Of a DNA stretch of 64,000 nucleotides, positions 24,377 to 34,973 are shown piece after piece. The DNA is from Akebia trifoliata. Its lineage: Eukaryota > Streptophyta > Magnoliopsida > Ranunculales > Lardizabalaceae. Location: NCBI GenBank assembly GCA_017979445.1, contig CM030705.1, positions 17,439,040-17,503,039 of the forward strand, read 5' to 3'. The translations under genes and the position numbers were made by a program. The notes under the pieces are model-generated. The model did not search any database and had not been told where the DNA came from. It saw only the letters and a program-made list of their open reading frames with translations. The first letter of the stretch is position 1, and every line of letters starts with the position of its first letter.

Positions 24377-25060
24377 GTGTGGTTTCAGTGTAAATGTATG
24401 ACACAAATGCTATATTCAACGTTTTGTGCAGTGATTTACTATTGTTGGAAGGAACAGAATCAAAGAGTATTTGGAGACATTATGGCTCCAAAGAAATTTG
24501 TGTTGAAACAGGTGGGAGAGACGATTAAGAATCAGTTTGATGGGGTAGCTGTTGAAGACGATTCAATGCAAATAAATGTACTGATATAGAAAAATTGGAG
24601 CTGCTGCTATTCAATTATAACCCCACCGATCAAACATATTTCTTGGGCAACACAGGCTGAGAATGTGGGGAAGATCAATGCAGATGGGGAAAGATCACTG
24701 CATGGTTCAGGATTTGGATTAATCGGCAGATATAACGGTGGTGAAATTCAATTTGCAAGCTGGAGTAATACACTTGCAGAGGATATCATTATGATCGAGC
24801 TTCAAGCGATATTAGAGGCAATGAACTACGCACGAGCAAGGTGTTTACAACGAATTCTAATTTCTTCAGATTCACTATATTCAATCAAATGCCTCAAGCA
24901 TGAAATCGAACCTTCATGGAAATATAGTGAAAACTGCTGGAAATTTCTGAACAGGTACAATACTTTGATTATTGTTCCTTTAAATTCTTTTGGAGAGAAA
25001 CAAATCGGACTGCGGATTATTTAGCTTGTACTTACACTCGATAGAAGTGTTTTCAGGGTG
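24377..25060 (+). pseudogene. LINE ORF2 C-terminal end with RNase H domain
   Basis: Begins with the linker typical of plant L1 elements (CAVIYYCWKEQNQRVFG) and continues into an RNase H domain. The acidic residues are visible in KINADG, ELQAILEAMNYARA and SSDSLYSIK. A frameshift near 24990 separates these from WRETNRTADYLACT, which carries the last catalytic Asp. One stop lies near 24589. Orientation matches the LINE at 7505-16855, which lacks exactly this end. It could be the same element split by later insertions, with the zinc-finger part lost, or a separate copy. Confidence 0.7.
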
Positions 25061-25064
25061 TGGT

Positions 25065-25640
25065 CCTTTTAACTCGAGATAATAAAATGTCCAACCAAAA
25101 TAGAAACTGAATGAATGGAATAATAATTGCTGACCTTCGATTTACTACTAAGTTGGGATCGGGCCAATGACCTCATGCTTGCAGTGCTAATCTTCCACTT
25201 AAGATTTTTCATCTTCAAATCTTTTGTCCCTTAAATTTTGAGAGATCAATCAATTGACCTACACGCACAAAATTCAATAAAGATCATACCTTTAACAGTG
25301 AAGAAGTAAGTAAGAAAACAATGAAATTTGAAAGTGATGTCCACAATTATGTGAAAAAGGGTGAAATAAAAGTGGTAAACTAAATATGATGAAACTCCAA
25401 TCCCCTAAACATGAAAAGCAAGATTTCAGGCTTTCCAAAGTGACGATCTCAATAGTTTGAAGTAGCAAGATCGTTGCGAATCTGCCAGATTGTCACATTG
25501 AAAAAAAAAAAAAAATCAACGATCTTGCTATTTAAACTAGCGAGATCGACACTTTGAAAAACTTGTGCCACCACAATGTGTTTATTTCCAATTACTTAGA
25601 ATTTATCAAAATCAAAGGAGATATTTTGGAAAATTAAAAA
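25065..25640. other. No gene seen
   Basis: LINE 3' flank and AT-rich sequence, with an imperfect inverted repeat around CAACGATCTTGCTA near 25460-25545. Confidence 0.5.
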
Positions 25641-28060
25641 AACAAAATGAATAGCTAAAATATACTTTAATGATCAGATTCTACTTTTATAATCTGATTT
25701 GGAGACTTGAATAAGCTAAATAGGATTCAGGACTCATGGGTATTGGGTACAACAGGAATTAAGTATTAAAAGACTATAGATCGGAGCGAAACATTGACTC
25801 ACCACGAAAATTTCATTTGAACCCCGCCCGAGCCTTCAATCAATGGTGACTGCAACTACTTGATAACAAAAGCGATTAAGACCAAAGAAGAAATAAGTAA
25901 GGGTTTAGGGGGAATACGTGAACCTTGGAGAAGAGATTAATGGTTTATGAGAAGCTTAATAAGTGAGAGATATAGGGTTAGGGTTGGATTTTGTTGGGAA
26001 TAAAGATGGAGATTTCGGTGGGATTTTGTTTCCATTTCAAGAAGTGAAAGGTCTTTTTGGTTGACTTATCAGTCAATTTATTTCAAATGGGATAAATCAT
26101 TGAGTCACGCTAGGGCCCACATGTATCATCAACTAAAAAAAAATAAAAAACAACCTAGATTAAAGATAAAAAAAAATATTCAAAATAATAACCTTTGTGT
26201 GCTTGATTAGTTGAAATGGATTTAATAAAAAATCCAAAAAAAAAAAAAAAATGCTCTTGATTGGTTGAAAAAAGAGGAACACCAAACTCCCAAATTTCAA
26301 AGAAAAAAAAAATAACTTTATAAAATATAAGTTCTCGGAATTTTTTATTCCAATTTTGGCATCGTAATAGGTACATGAGGAAAATTAAAATGTTTATGAT
26401 TCAATATCACAACAGGTAAAACTTTTTGCGTATGTTAAAATATACCTCTAGAGATCCATTTTATATATTGGGTGCTATGACTTGTGCCCTAAGGGCTCAT
26501 ATTAAGATACATTAAATAAACCTCAAAAATATATTTTAAAATGTACTCAAAATATTTCCTACTAAACTACCCTCAAAGTCTTATTTCCAGAGTGTTTTTA
26601 ATGCATCTTGACATGTGCTCTTAGGGCACACATTAAGAAAAATCCATTTTATTTATGAAAAAAACATAGATTGTTTACACCTAGTAAGGTGGGTTAAAAC
26701 CAGCCTCCCTCACCTCAATTATTCCCACATAAATATAAAAAATCTTTATTTACTTGACCATTTAATCTCAGATCTATGTGCAAAATTTGAGGTGTAGAAG
26801 GTGGGCTTTAATCATCCACCCAGGGTATATATCATCCAACTGCTTTGCTAAATTCTATGATAACGTCGTTAGATTATTTATGTTTGAGTTTATTTCAAAA
26901 CGTTTTCATTAAATAATGTAGGATTAGAGAATTTTAGGAACATTAAAATCTTTACCAGTTTTAAGAATTTTTTTCTATTTGAATAAGATATTAGATTTTT
27001 GATAAGAACATTGATAGTACTAAGTGGATCCAAATTAGATAATCTGAAAATCTATTTCAATGAAGGTGAAAAGTGTTATTTTTATTAACAAAACTATCAA
27101 TAAAATTTTAGTTTCCTTTAAAGAATCATTTCTCTTCTTCATCTTGTGATAGTAGAGATTCTATAATGGTGATGATGGTGACCACATGATCAAAACTAGC
27201 AATAAAGATGGTGGTTAATATTTTTGAAATATTACAAGAGCATACCCTATTTTATGAGAATGCCACATTTCGTACGGAAACAAAAAAAATGGATTTGGGG
27301 AAGAGAGATTTATGGTTCTAAAGAAAGTTAAGTATGAGGTATATATAAGAGTTTAAGAGGATCCAATAAGTTCCTTGTCTAGTGACAAATCTCATTTCAT
27401 GCATGTAGGTCTTAAAATGGGTCATAACTTATCCAAAATCTGAGTGATTCGAATCCAAATTTAAAAGATTTGGTTCTTTCAAGTATATCCAATTAAAAAT
27501 CGGTCGGATATGGGTTAGTGTCCATTGACTCAAGCCTAATATGGGTCAATCCCTATATATGCTTAGATCCGAATGATATGTTTTTTATATTCTTCAATGG
27601 ACAAGTGTTGGGCACAGTGGCCAAGGCACCTTTTGACTATACCTTAGGCAATTTTTCTTGAAATAATCTTGAAAGTTTTGAAATTATCATATCAATCTTA
27701 TCCGAATCAATTAATTCAGTCGGGTCAGATACATATACAGGTTTAGTGAAAGCAAAATGTTTAGGATATGATTTTAACTAGTCGGATCTGAGTCGGATCA
27801 GATTTGGATCCCGCTAAAAAATTCTGATATGGATATACTCATTTTACCAACATGACTTGGATTAGTCATCATGATTTTCAAAGATTTTTTAAGTTCAATT
27901 CCAATTTTTGAACCAGAAAATAGAGAACTGAAAAGCATATTGAAGACAAAGAAGAACGTAAATTTTGGATTTTGGCATATCGTCTTGTTCTCCAAGTAAT
28001 CTCTATCTCAAAAGATTTTCGGGTGATTCTATCATGGTTGGTCCTTTGGGAAGTTTAGTC
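25640..28060. repeat. Dispersed repeat family, copy C, with interruptions
   Basis: 25640-25960, 27296-27400 and 27850-28060 match blocks of copy A in the same order. The intervening 26000-27290 is AT-rich and unassigned. No coding content. Confidence 0.55.
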
Positions 28061-28951
28061 AATTAGAAATGTTGGAGTATTTGATGAAGAGAAGTGAAAA
28101 ATTATTCCTTGGATTAAGGTGGATTTAATCATGGACCTAAATGCCACAACATCGAAAGAGGAATGAGGACTTAATTAATGAGGAAATAGTACAATGGTTG
28201 GCTATAATCTCACATTGACGTCGATGGTTGCATTGTCAGTCTAGAAGATGGATAATTTGAAAAAGATTAACCTTGAAAGATAATAAAGGAGTTGACCATT
28301 AGCCACTCCTGTTCTTAGAAACAAAATTTATATATAATTTCCTTTTTAAGCAATTACAAAGAGTATTAGCAGAAGAAGATGCACTACTGTTAAAATATTC
28401 GGCAGAAATCAACTATATAAGCCTTGGGGTGTCCCAAGAAGCTGAGAACAATACATTTCTTCTTACTTCACTCCCTTACATAACTAATACTTTTAACACT
28501 AGGCCATTATATGCCCCACTCCCTTACATAGCCAAAAAGAATGGAAAAAAACATATATTCCTATACATGTGTAGCTACTTTGTTAATTGCTTAGATTTTA
28601 TAAGCTCAAATGTTTTCTCAATTGAAGATATTTGTTAGAAACTTTACCTTGAGAAATTGAGTTTTCTTGAAAAAATGTTGGCATCTGGATTCATTTCCAA
28701 GAAAATTAGTTTTTTGGGGTTTGAGTTTGAGAAAAATACTTCAACTAGGGAAAATGTTCTTTTATATGAAAATGTAATCATATTTGAGAAAAGTACCAAA
28801 ACACTATATGAAAATTTAAAATTTACCAAAAGGGAAAACTATTAATCTTAATTCCAAAAAGAATAATTTACCATTCTCAAAAATAAATTATATTTTTATA
28901 ATGGTGAAAGTGCCCTCAATTGGAGGGTTGCAGATCCACTTTTTTGGTGTT
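28061..28951. other. No gene seen
   Basis: Short AT-rich frames only. 28650-28845 is open on both strands through low complexity. Confidence 0.5.
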
Positions 28952-29625
28952 TGAGAGTCACCACCTAAGTTTACGGTCTAGAAATCGAATCATGACTCTA
29001 AATAGATAAATAACACTAATCTATAAAAAAGAAACTACAGGTCCGGAGATCATGTTACGGGATTGGAAAGTGTTAGGCACCAATCCCACTTAGCAAATGC
29101 CGATTTCTACTTTTCTCAAAAATTACATTATTAAAAAATGACATAAACAATAAAATAAATATATAAAAAAAACTAGTTTACCTGAGTGATTATGACTGCT
29201 AATTCCCTCAATATTGACGGAGTGCGTTCCTCGTATGAGTCTTTCTACTTTTGTCTCTGTCATTAGATCCACTTCCGATCTCCAAGATGAGGTGTCTTCT
29301 TCCTATATCTGAATACCTTTTGAATGTTTTTGGGTGTTTTGAGAGTTTCTGAGTATTTTTTGAGGATTTGGTCATTTTTTTTTAATTTTTCTCGTAAAGC
29401 TTTTTTTTTGTCTCAAAATAATGATTTCTATGTTTTAGGTCATATTTTACTAGCACAGCGTAATATAATTTCTAAAGTTTTGCTTGCTTGAAATACCTTA
29501 TTTGAATTTCTGAAACATATCTAAAAACAAATAAAAAAATTAGAATATTCATCCATCATTGGGAACCGTCACAATCGGGTTGACGAGTTGATTAATCAAG
29601 CAAATGCAAAAATGAGGTGTCTACA
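28952..29625 (-). repeat. Tat/Ogre-type gypsy LTR, short form (LTR A)
   Basis: On the minus strand it starts TGTAGACACCTC at 29625 and ends GGTGGTGACTCTCA at 28952. It holds the block AAGTGTTAGGCACC (plus strand, near 29075) that also occurs in the LTRs at 52371 and 55949. Upstream of the start on the minus strand is a purine-rich stretch (CAAAGAGAGAC) in the position of a polypurine tract. Length is 674 bp. Confidence 0.65.
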
Positions 29626-30600
29626 GATGTCTCTCTTTGACAGGGGGTTGAAGCAAACTAGATAGTAAATCTACTTTGGTAGATAGTGCGATATCGAAAT
29701 GTCAAAGTTAATGACAATTCATTTTGCAGTTTGATTTAGCAATTCGTCGGGGTGTTCGGATTCTTGAGGGTAAAACGCTCCCTGAATTAAAAGTTGTCAA
29801 GTCCTCGAGCACGTACTCTCACTGACGGCGTTAGATCCTTGAATTTTAGAAAATTCTCATTGACTAATACAAATGTAATGAATGTGCACGTGTGTGCATA
29901 GTGTAATGATGATTTTGAAAAAGTGCGTCTCCATTTTGCGCATTCATGAAAAAAACTAAGTAAGATGAATGAGCAAAACCTGAGAAAAAATTTGAATTTA
30001 AACAAAGAAAATTTTGAATAAGGTCTAAGAAAAATTTGAACAAAAATTGAATGTCCTACTCTACCTACTCTGGGTAAAAAGATGCATGTGGCATGCACGA
30101 GTTTTATTTTTAGCGTAGTTCTATAGCTTTTTTATTAGTAGAGCACTAGAGCTCCCCAATCAAAAATAAAGACCATTGGAAGAGTAAACACAGCTCAAAA
30201 GAGAGTAAGACATACAAGAAAGTACAAGGGATATTCAGAAACATACATGTAGACATGTGTCCTTGATGGTCGAGCATTAATTTTATGTGACCCTTTCACA
30301 AATGAATAAAAATGCCTTCACCTCATGCAACTTAAGATTGAACACAAATACTTTTTAAGAGATCAATAATCATGTAACTTTCTGGTAAGTGGTAAGGTAT
30401 TGGAAGGGAGTGGATTGTTGATTATGAGGACATTATCATTTTTCTTTCTTTCTTGTAAATTGCATAATGTGTCTCTATTGTAAAGAAATTGTTTATGTGC
30501 AAAAGTTTGACATAGTTATTGGGATATAATTACGAACTCAAATTGTGCCTCTTAGATCATTTTGATGCTACCTTCATCCATCCTTACTAATGCTGTAACA
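29626..30600 (-). other. Possible internal 3' region of the gypsy element next to LTR A
   Basis: No open frame with a recognisable domain. The purine-rich tract at its edge suggests that the first few hundred bases are element sequence. The other boundary is unknown. Confidence 0.3.
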
Positions 30601-30609
30601 TCTAAGCAG

Positions 30610-30810
30610 AGGAGCCCGTTCTACAAAATGTAAACATGTCAATAAACCCAAATGAAGTGGTTGCAATTGTAAGTAACTGTCTACCCTTTTTTTTTCCTTC
30701 TGCTACAAAGATCAAGAAATAACTTTTCTTTTTTGATTAGGTTGGTCTTAGCAGTAGTGGGAAGAGCACATTAGTAAATCTTCTGCTTCATCTATATGAG
30801 CCAACAGATG
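30610..30810 (+). pseudogene. ABC transporter B-family exons (TAP/ABCB26-like), Walker A region
   Basis: Two adjoining exons. The first, about 30610-30668, encodes PVLQNVNMSINPNEVVAI and ends at a GTAAGT donor. A 72-base phase-0 intron (30669-30740) follows. The second, 30741-30810, encodes VGLSSSGKSTLVNLLLHLYE plus PTD and ends at a GT donor in phase 1. This is the nucleotide-binding domain around Walker A (GLSSSGKST), and EVVAIVGLSGSGKSTLVNLL-type sequence is characteristic of plant half-size ABCB/TAP transporters. Walker A keeps the Gly-Lys-Ser-Thr core, with one Gly to Ser change. A weak stretch at about 31450-31530 (NIGFVGLEE) could be the Q-loop exon, but it runs into a stop. No transmembrane exons are seen upstream, so this looks like a gene fragment. 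Confidence 0.65.
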
Positions 30811-31739
30811 GTTAAGTAAGCTTCATTAGTTCACTTCATTTGGCCTTGTTTACGAGTCAAACAACATGAAATGTAGTGAATAATTTACATGAAAAGAATT
30901 CGTACTTATATTGTTTTAATAATCACTAACACTCTGTTTGGATTGAAAGAAGCAAAGAGAAGAGAAACTCATTAAGAGAAGAGAAGACTAGTCCTTCTTC
31001 ACCTTGTTCGGATTGAAAGAGAAGAGAAGAGAAAGAACCAAATTTCTCCTATTTGATTAGGATTCATAAGAGAAAATAAGAGAAATTATTCTTGTCAAAT
31101 GACTATCATACCCTTCATCGCTTGCCCAATAGCCTGTCCAATAGCCTACCCAATGGTGACACTTATAATAAAAATTACGGTGGAGAATCCATTTAAGACA
31201 AGAAATAAATGTCACTTTGGGATGACAATATGAGAATATTAACGAGTTACTAACCCAATTTTTTTTTTCTACACTATTTTGTTTTATTCCAATCTTGAAA
31301 ATGGAATTCCACAATATGTTGCAGATCTATTACCTCTATGTTTAACCTAATTTTTTCTGTAGTTTGGTTTATATTTCTATTCTGTTTTTTTTTTTTCCAA
31401 GGAAGAGTACTTACAATGGTTGAAATAATGATTTTCATGGCATAGTTGATAGTCGGAACATCGGCTTTGTGGGGTTGGAGGAACTAAGCTTACTCCAAAT
31501 GAAAGCATAAGAGGAATGGATATGCAACAATGAAGCGGTTGTCATGTCTTGCCTCCGGAGTTTGATTGACTTTATGTAAATAGGTATATTTTTATGAAAC
31601 ATTACACGTACAATATAATTATGAGTTTTAATTTTTATCTAGTTGTATATACCAATCTTTTTTTTACTGAAATATTAATAGGCCTAAATCATTGTAAATT
31701 ATTTTTTAATAAAATTATTAAAAATATATATATTAATAT
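30811..31739. other. No clear gene
   Basis: Contains a possible decayed ABC transporter exon near 31450-31530 and AAGAGAAGAG-rich sequence near 30950-31090. Otherwise AT-rich. Confidence 0.4.
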
Positions 31740-32312
31740 ATTATTATCGATGGTTAAAATAAGCACCTCGAATATCTTGTTTTTTTTTTATAAATGTATT
31801 ATTAATACTATTACCGATGGTTTCAAAAACACCTCTAATACATTATTTTACAATGGTGTCTAGTAAATGCCGTTAATATTATATATTTACCGGTAGTTAA
31901 AATAAATGCCTCTAATACATTATTTAACGGCAATTTACAATAAATGACGTTAAAAGGATCCATTACCAGCGATTCAAGTAACCGCCTCTAATAAAAATTT
32001 CAGTAGTGGTTTCCAATAAACGCCGTTTATATTAGACATTGCTGACGGTTTATAACCACCAGTAATAGAAAAATACACGTGGACAAAGAGTTTTGTTGGT
32101 ATTTAATAACCGCCGGTAATTGGTCCGAAAACTACCTTCAAAAATCTATTATTGTTAGCGGTTCTATAACCGCTGTTTCAACCGCCACGATAATTTTTCG
32201 TGACGCCATAATTACCAGCCAAACTCTAACCCCGTTGATATATACTACCGACGCTTCTTTCACATATGGCAGCGATTTGAAAACGTCAGTGAAGACTGTT
32301 TATTTTGTAGTA
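31740..32312 (-). mobile_element. CACTA-like subterminal repeat array and terminus
   Basis: About a dozen related short motifs (AACCGCCGGTAAT, AACGCCGTT, ACCGATGGTT, CCGCCTCTAATA) in both orientations fill this stretch. It ends in TTTTGTAGTA at 32312, which on the minus strand reads TACTACAAAATA, close to a CACTA terminus with C changed to T. The opposite end was not found. Confidence 0.45.
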
Positions 32313-33089
32313 CTTGCACATGGAGTTTTTGTTTTTCGTCTACTTGATTCGTGTCTATTGTGTACGCATCGTTAACATCTTTTGCCATTCGATTTTGGCT
32401 AAGATAGCAATAGTAGAACACTCGTATGCAATTTACTTGTAAAAGAAACAACCATATATAGCAAGCAAAACTATGAATTCATGAACACGATCATATGATC
32501 ATGACTATACTAATGAAAAACATTTTTAATTGAATGTAATAGGAAATATATAATTTAGCTTACAAATCAAAAACTATAATCATGACGGTGTATTTATCGA
32601 ATAAATCAAAATGAAGAAGGATTCTAGCTTTGCAAGCTTTTCACCTTCTCCTTTCCCTACACTTGAGAGCTTCCAGCTATCTCAATTATGCAGAAAACCT
32701 TAGTGTCTGTACTAAAATATCAGTTGTTAAAGCAAATGGCAAAGAATCAAAGGTTGAAAGTTTGAACTTCTTGAGTTGGACTAGTTGAAGTCTTTGAGGG
32801 ATGTTATTTACAGAGATCAAGGGTGGGTTGAGGAGTAGCTTGGAGTTACTACTAAGCAAAGAGACAAAATAATCTCTTTCAGAGGTTTTATAGAGACCCT
32901 AATTAGTTAATCATGGTTTGAGTTGGAGTTGTACACGTGGCATAAACTGTGGTGGGGGCAATATGTGCCCCCACAAAGACCATGGTTAAGAAACCTCATG
33001 GTTAGGTGTCAAAGGCTACCTATGAGTCATCTTGACTCTAGTCAATTCTTATTGACTCAACTTAATTAAGCTAATCCTAATGGGGGCGG
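32313..33089. other. No gene seen
   Basis: Intergenic sequence with no recognisable domain on either strand. Confidence 0.5.
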
Positions 33090-33094
33090 TTCAT

Positions 33095-33442
33095 GGGACA
33101 TATGTCAAAACAATAGTTTTCCAAAATATGAGTTAGAGGTTTTGGATTGAGCTGATTTTTTGCGAGAATGGTCACTATGATGAGAAGATCCTTACAAAAA
33201 ATCATCTCATTCTGAAACTTCTAAATCCATCAAAAGTGATTGACAAATTATTGGCAAAAATTCAACGGTCCACTAAATCACTTTTAATGGGGTTAAAAGT
33301 TTTAGATTTGACTGATTTTTTTTTTTTTTTTGGATGATCTTCCCATCATAGAGATCATCCTCACTAAAAATCAACTCAATCCGAAACTTCTAACCCATAT
33401 TTTGAAAATTTATTAATGTTACATTGTTTTTACATATGTCCC
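33095..33442. mobile_element. Double-hairpin MITE, second copy
   Basis: 348 bp with inverted ends GGGACATATGT and an ACGGTCCAC spacer between two hairpins whose arms resemble AGTTTTGGAATGGGCTGATT. It has the same plan as the MITE at 19620-19962 but is more decayed. Flanked by TTCAT (33090-33094 and 33443-33447). Confidence 0.65.
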
Positions 33443-33449
33443 TTCATCT

Positions 33450-34690
33450 GTTCCCAATCCTAATTATTTAATTTTAATTATAACTGAATTGATTTTTCAA
33501 GTGGGTTGTGGCGCCCATCTCATGTGAGACAGAGCTCATTACTCAGTATTTTACTTTGGTCAAACTTTATTGACCCATATGATTTTTTCAGGAAAATCTG
33601 ACTCTGGGACACTTGATCGGGTTCAATGACTTCGGGACACCGTAATGGGGTAACAAGGATGATGGTGGACATCACATTGGGGTAGAAGAATAGGTCTAGA
33701 GTGAGAGATGCAATGATATGATGAAGATGATGAGAATGATAGAATGAGACCCCTTTGGTTCTCTTTGTTTCAAATCTTTTTTTTTATTCCTTGATTGATG
33801 GATAATTAATTCCGTATCCTTCCAAAATCCTGATTCTCATTGGCAATTTTTTTAGTAAAATTTTATGAAGATCAATTCCTGGCAACCTGTTTGTTTGGTG
33901 CATCATTTGGGTTCACGCTAGCTGACTCTGATGCTTAAAGGAAAATCTCTTACAGCGGTGAGAATCAATAAATCAAATCATTTTCAAGACTCAACTGTTG
34001 TCTTCTGTTCTGAAACAAGAATAAAAACGACAAAACAACATACAATCTGAACATTTGGATGATTTTTTATTTCTATTCTTGCAAAACATCTGGACATGGA
34101 TTATAGATACATCTCACCTATTATAATTATAAACATAAACTTGTTCTTGTTTGGAACAAAATTGTTTTTAGGGTTTAGGCTTTATCGTCACTATTACAAC
34201 ATATGTCGTGGAGACACTTTAGCATCCACCACCTTCAATATCATCCCTCAGTTTACTTACTCTCTCTCCATATGTCCATCTTATTTTCTTGATTCATTAA
34301 TGAGAAAAAAAAATGGGACTATTGGTCTTTTATAGAACGAGAATTATGTTTCCTGTCATTGTTTTCTAACATCTTCGGTCATTTATTCCAGCCATTTGTT
34401 GTAACCTATAACTTCTATAAACCTTGACGCATAAGAAATGTTCGAATTAGTTCAATTTCAGTCTATCTCGGACACCCAACCCAAGCTTCTCATTAGTTAA
34501 CCCCAAAGCCTTCTTTTACATAAACTGTGACGAGAGTCACGAATCAATTATGCAGGTTTTTAGAAACCGAAATACAGTTTGTTGCAACATTTTCTAAAAA
34601 TTTAATTAATTGAAAAAAAAAAAAAATTATAATCTAAAATTAAAGTCACTTATTTTTCTAGGCAAGCAAAGGTTCACCAACTGTAAGGTG
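33450..34690. other. No gene seen
   Basis: AT-rich. Open frames (for example 34096-34335) show no motif or splice context. Confidence 0.5.
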
Positions 34691-34973
34691 AGCAAACATA
34701 GATCAGAACAATGAGTTTAATATAAAAATCCTTCTTAGAAATATGCTGACAATCTACAAATACTTGTTAGAGATATATATGTGTGTGTCAATACATCTAT
34801 TAGCTCAATGGCAAAAGCATTATGAGCACGTCATACCAAAATAGTTAGGCTTACATACAAAACATTCTCGTGCTCATTAAAGTCATATCCTTCGAACAAA
34901 AGGCTGCATACTTAAAGGAGAGCATTTGTTTTAGTAAACCAAAATGATGATGGGATATGCTCACCAATACTCT
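34691..34973 (-). other. Presumed 3' UTR side of KIWI
   Basis: Sequence directly downstream of the KIWI stop. No clear AATAAA signal was recognised, so the transcript end is uncertain. Confidence 0.35.

Noticed and set aside
28429..28845. Coding frames open on both strands
   Set aside because: Low-complexity AT-rich sequence without motif or splice signals.
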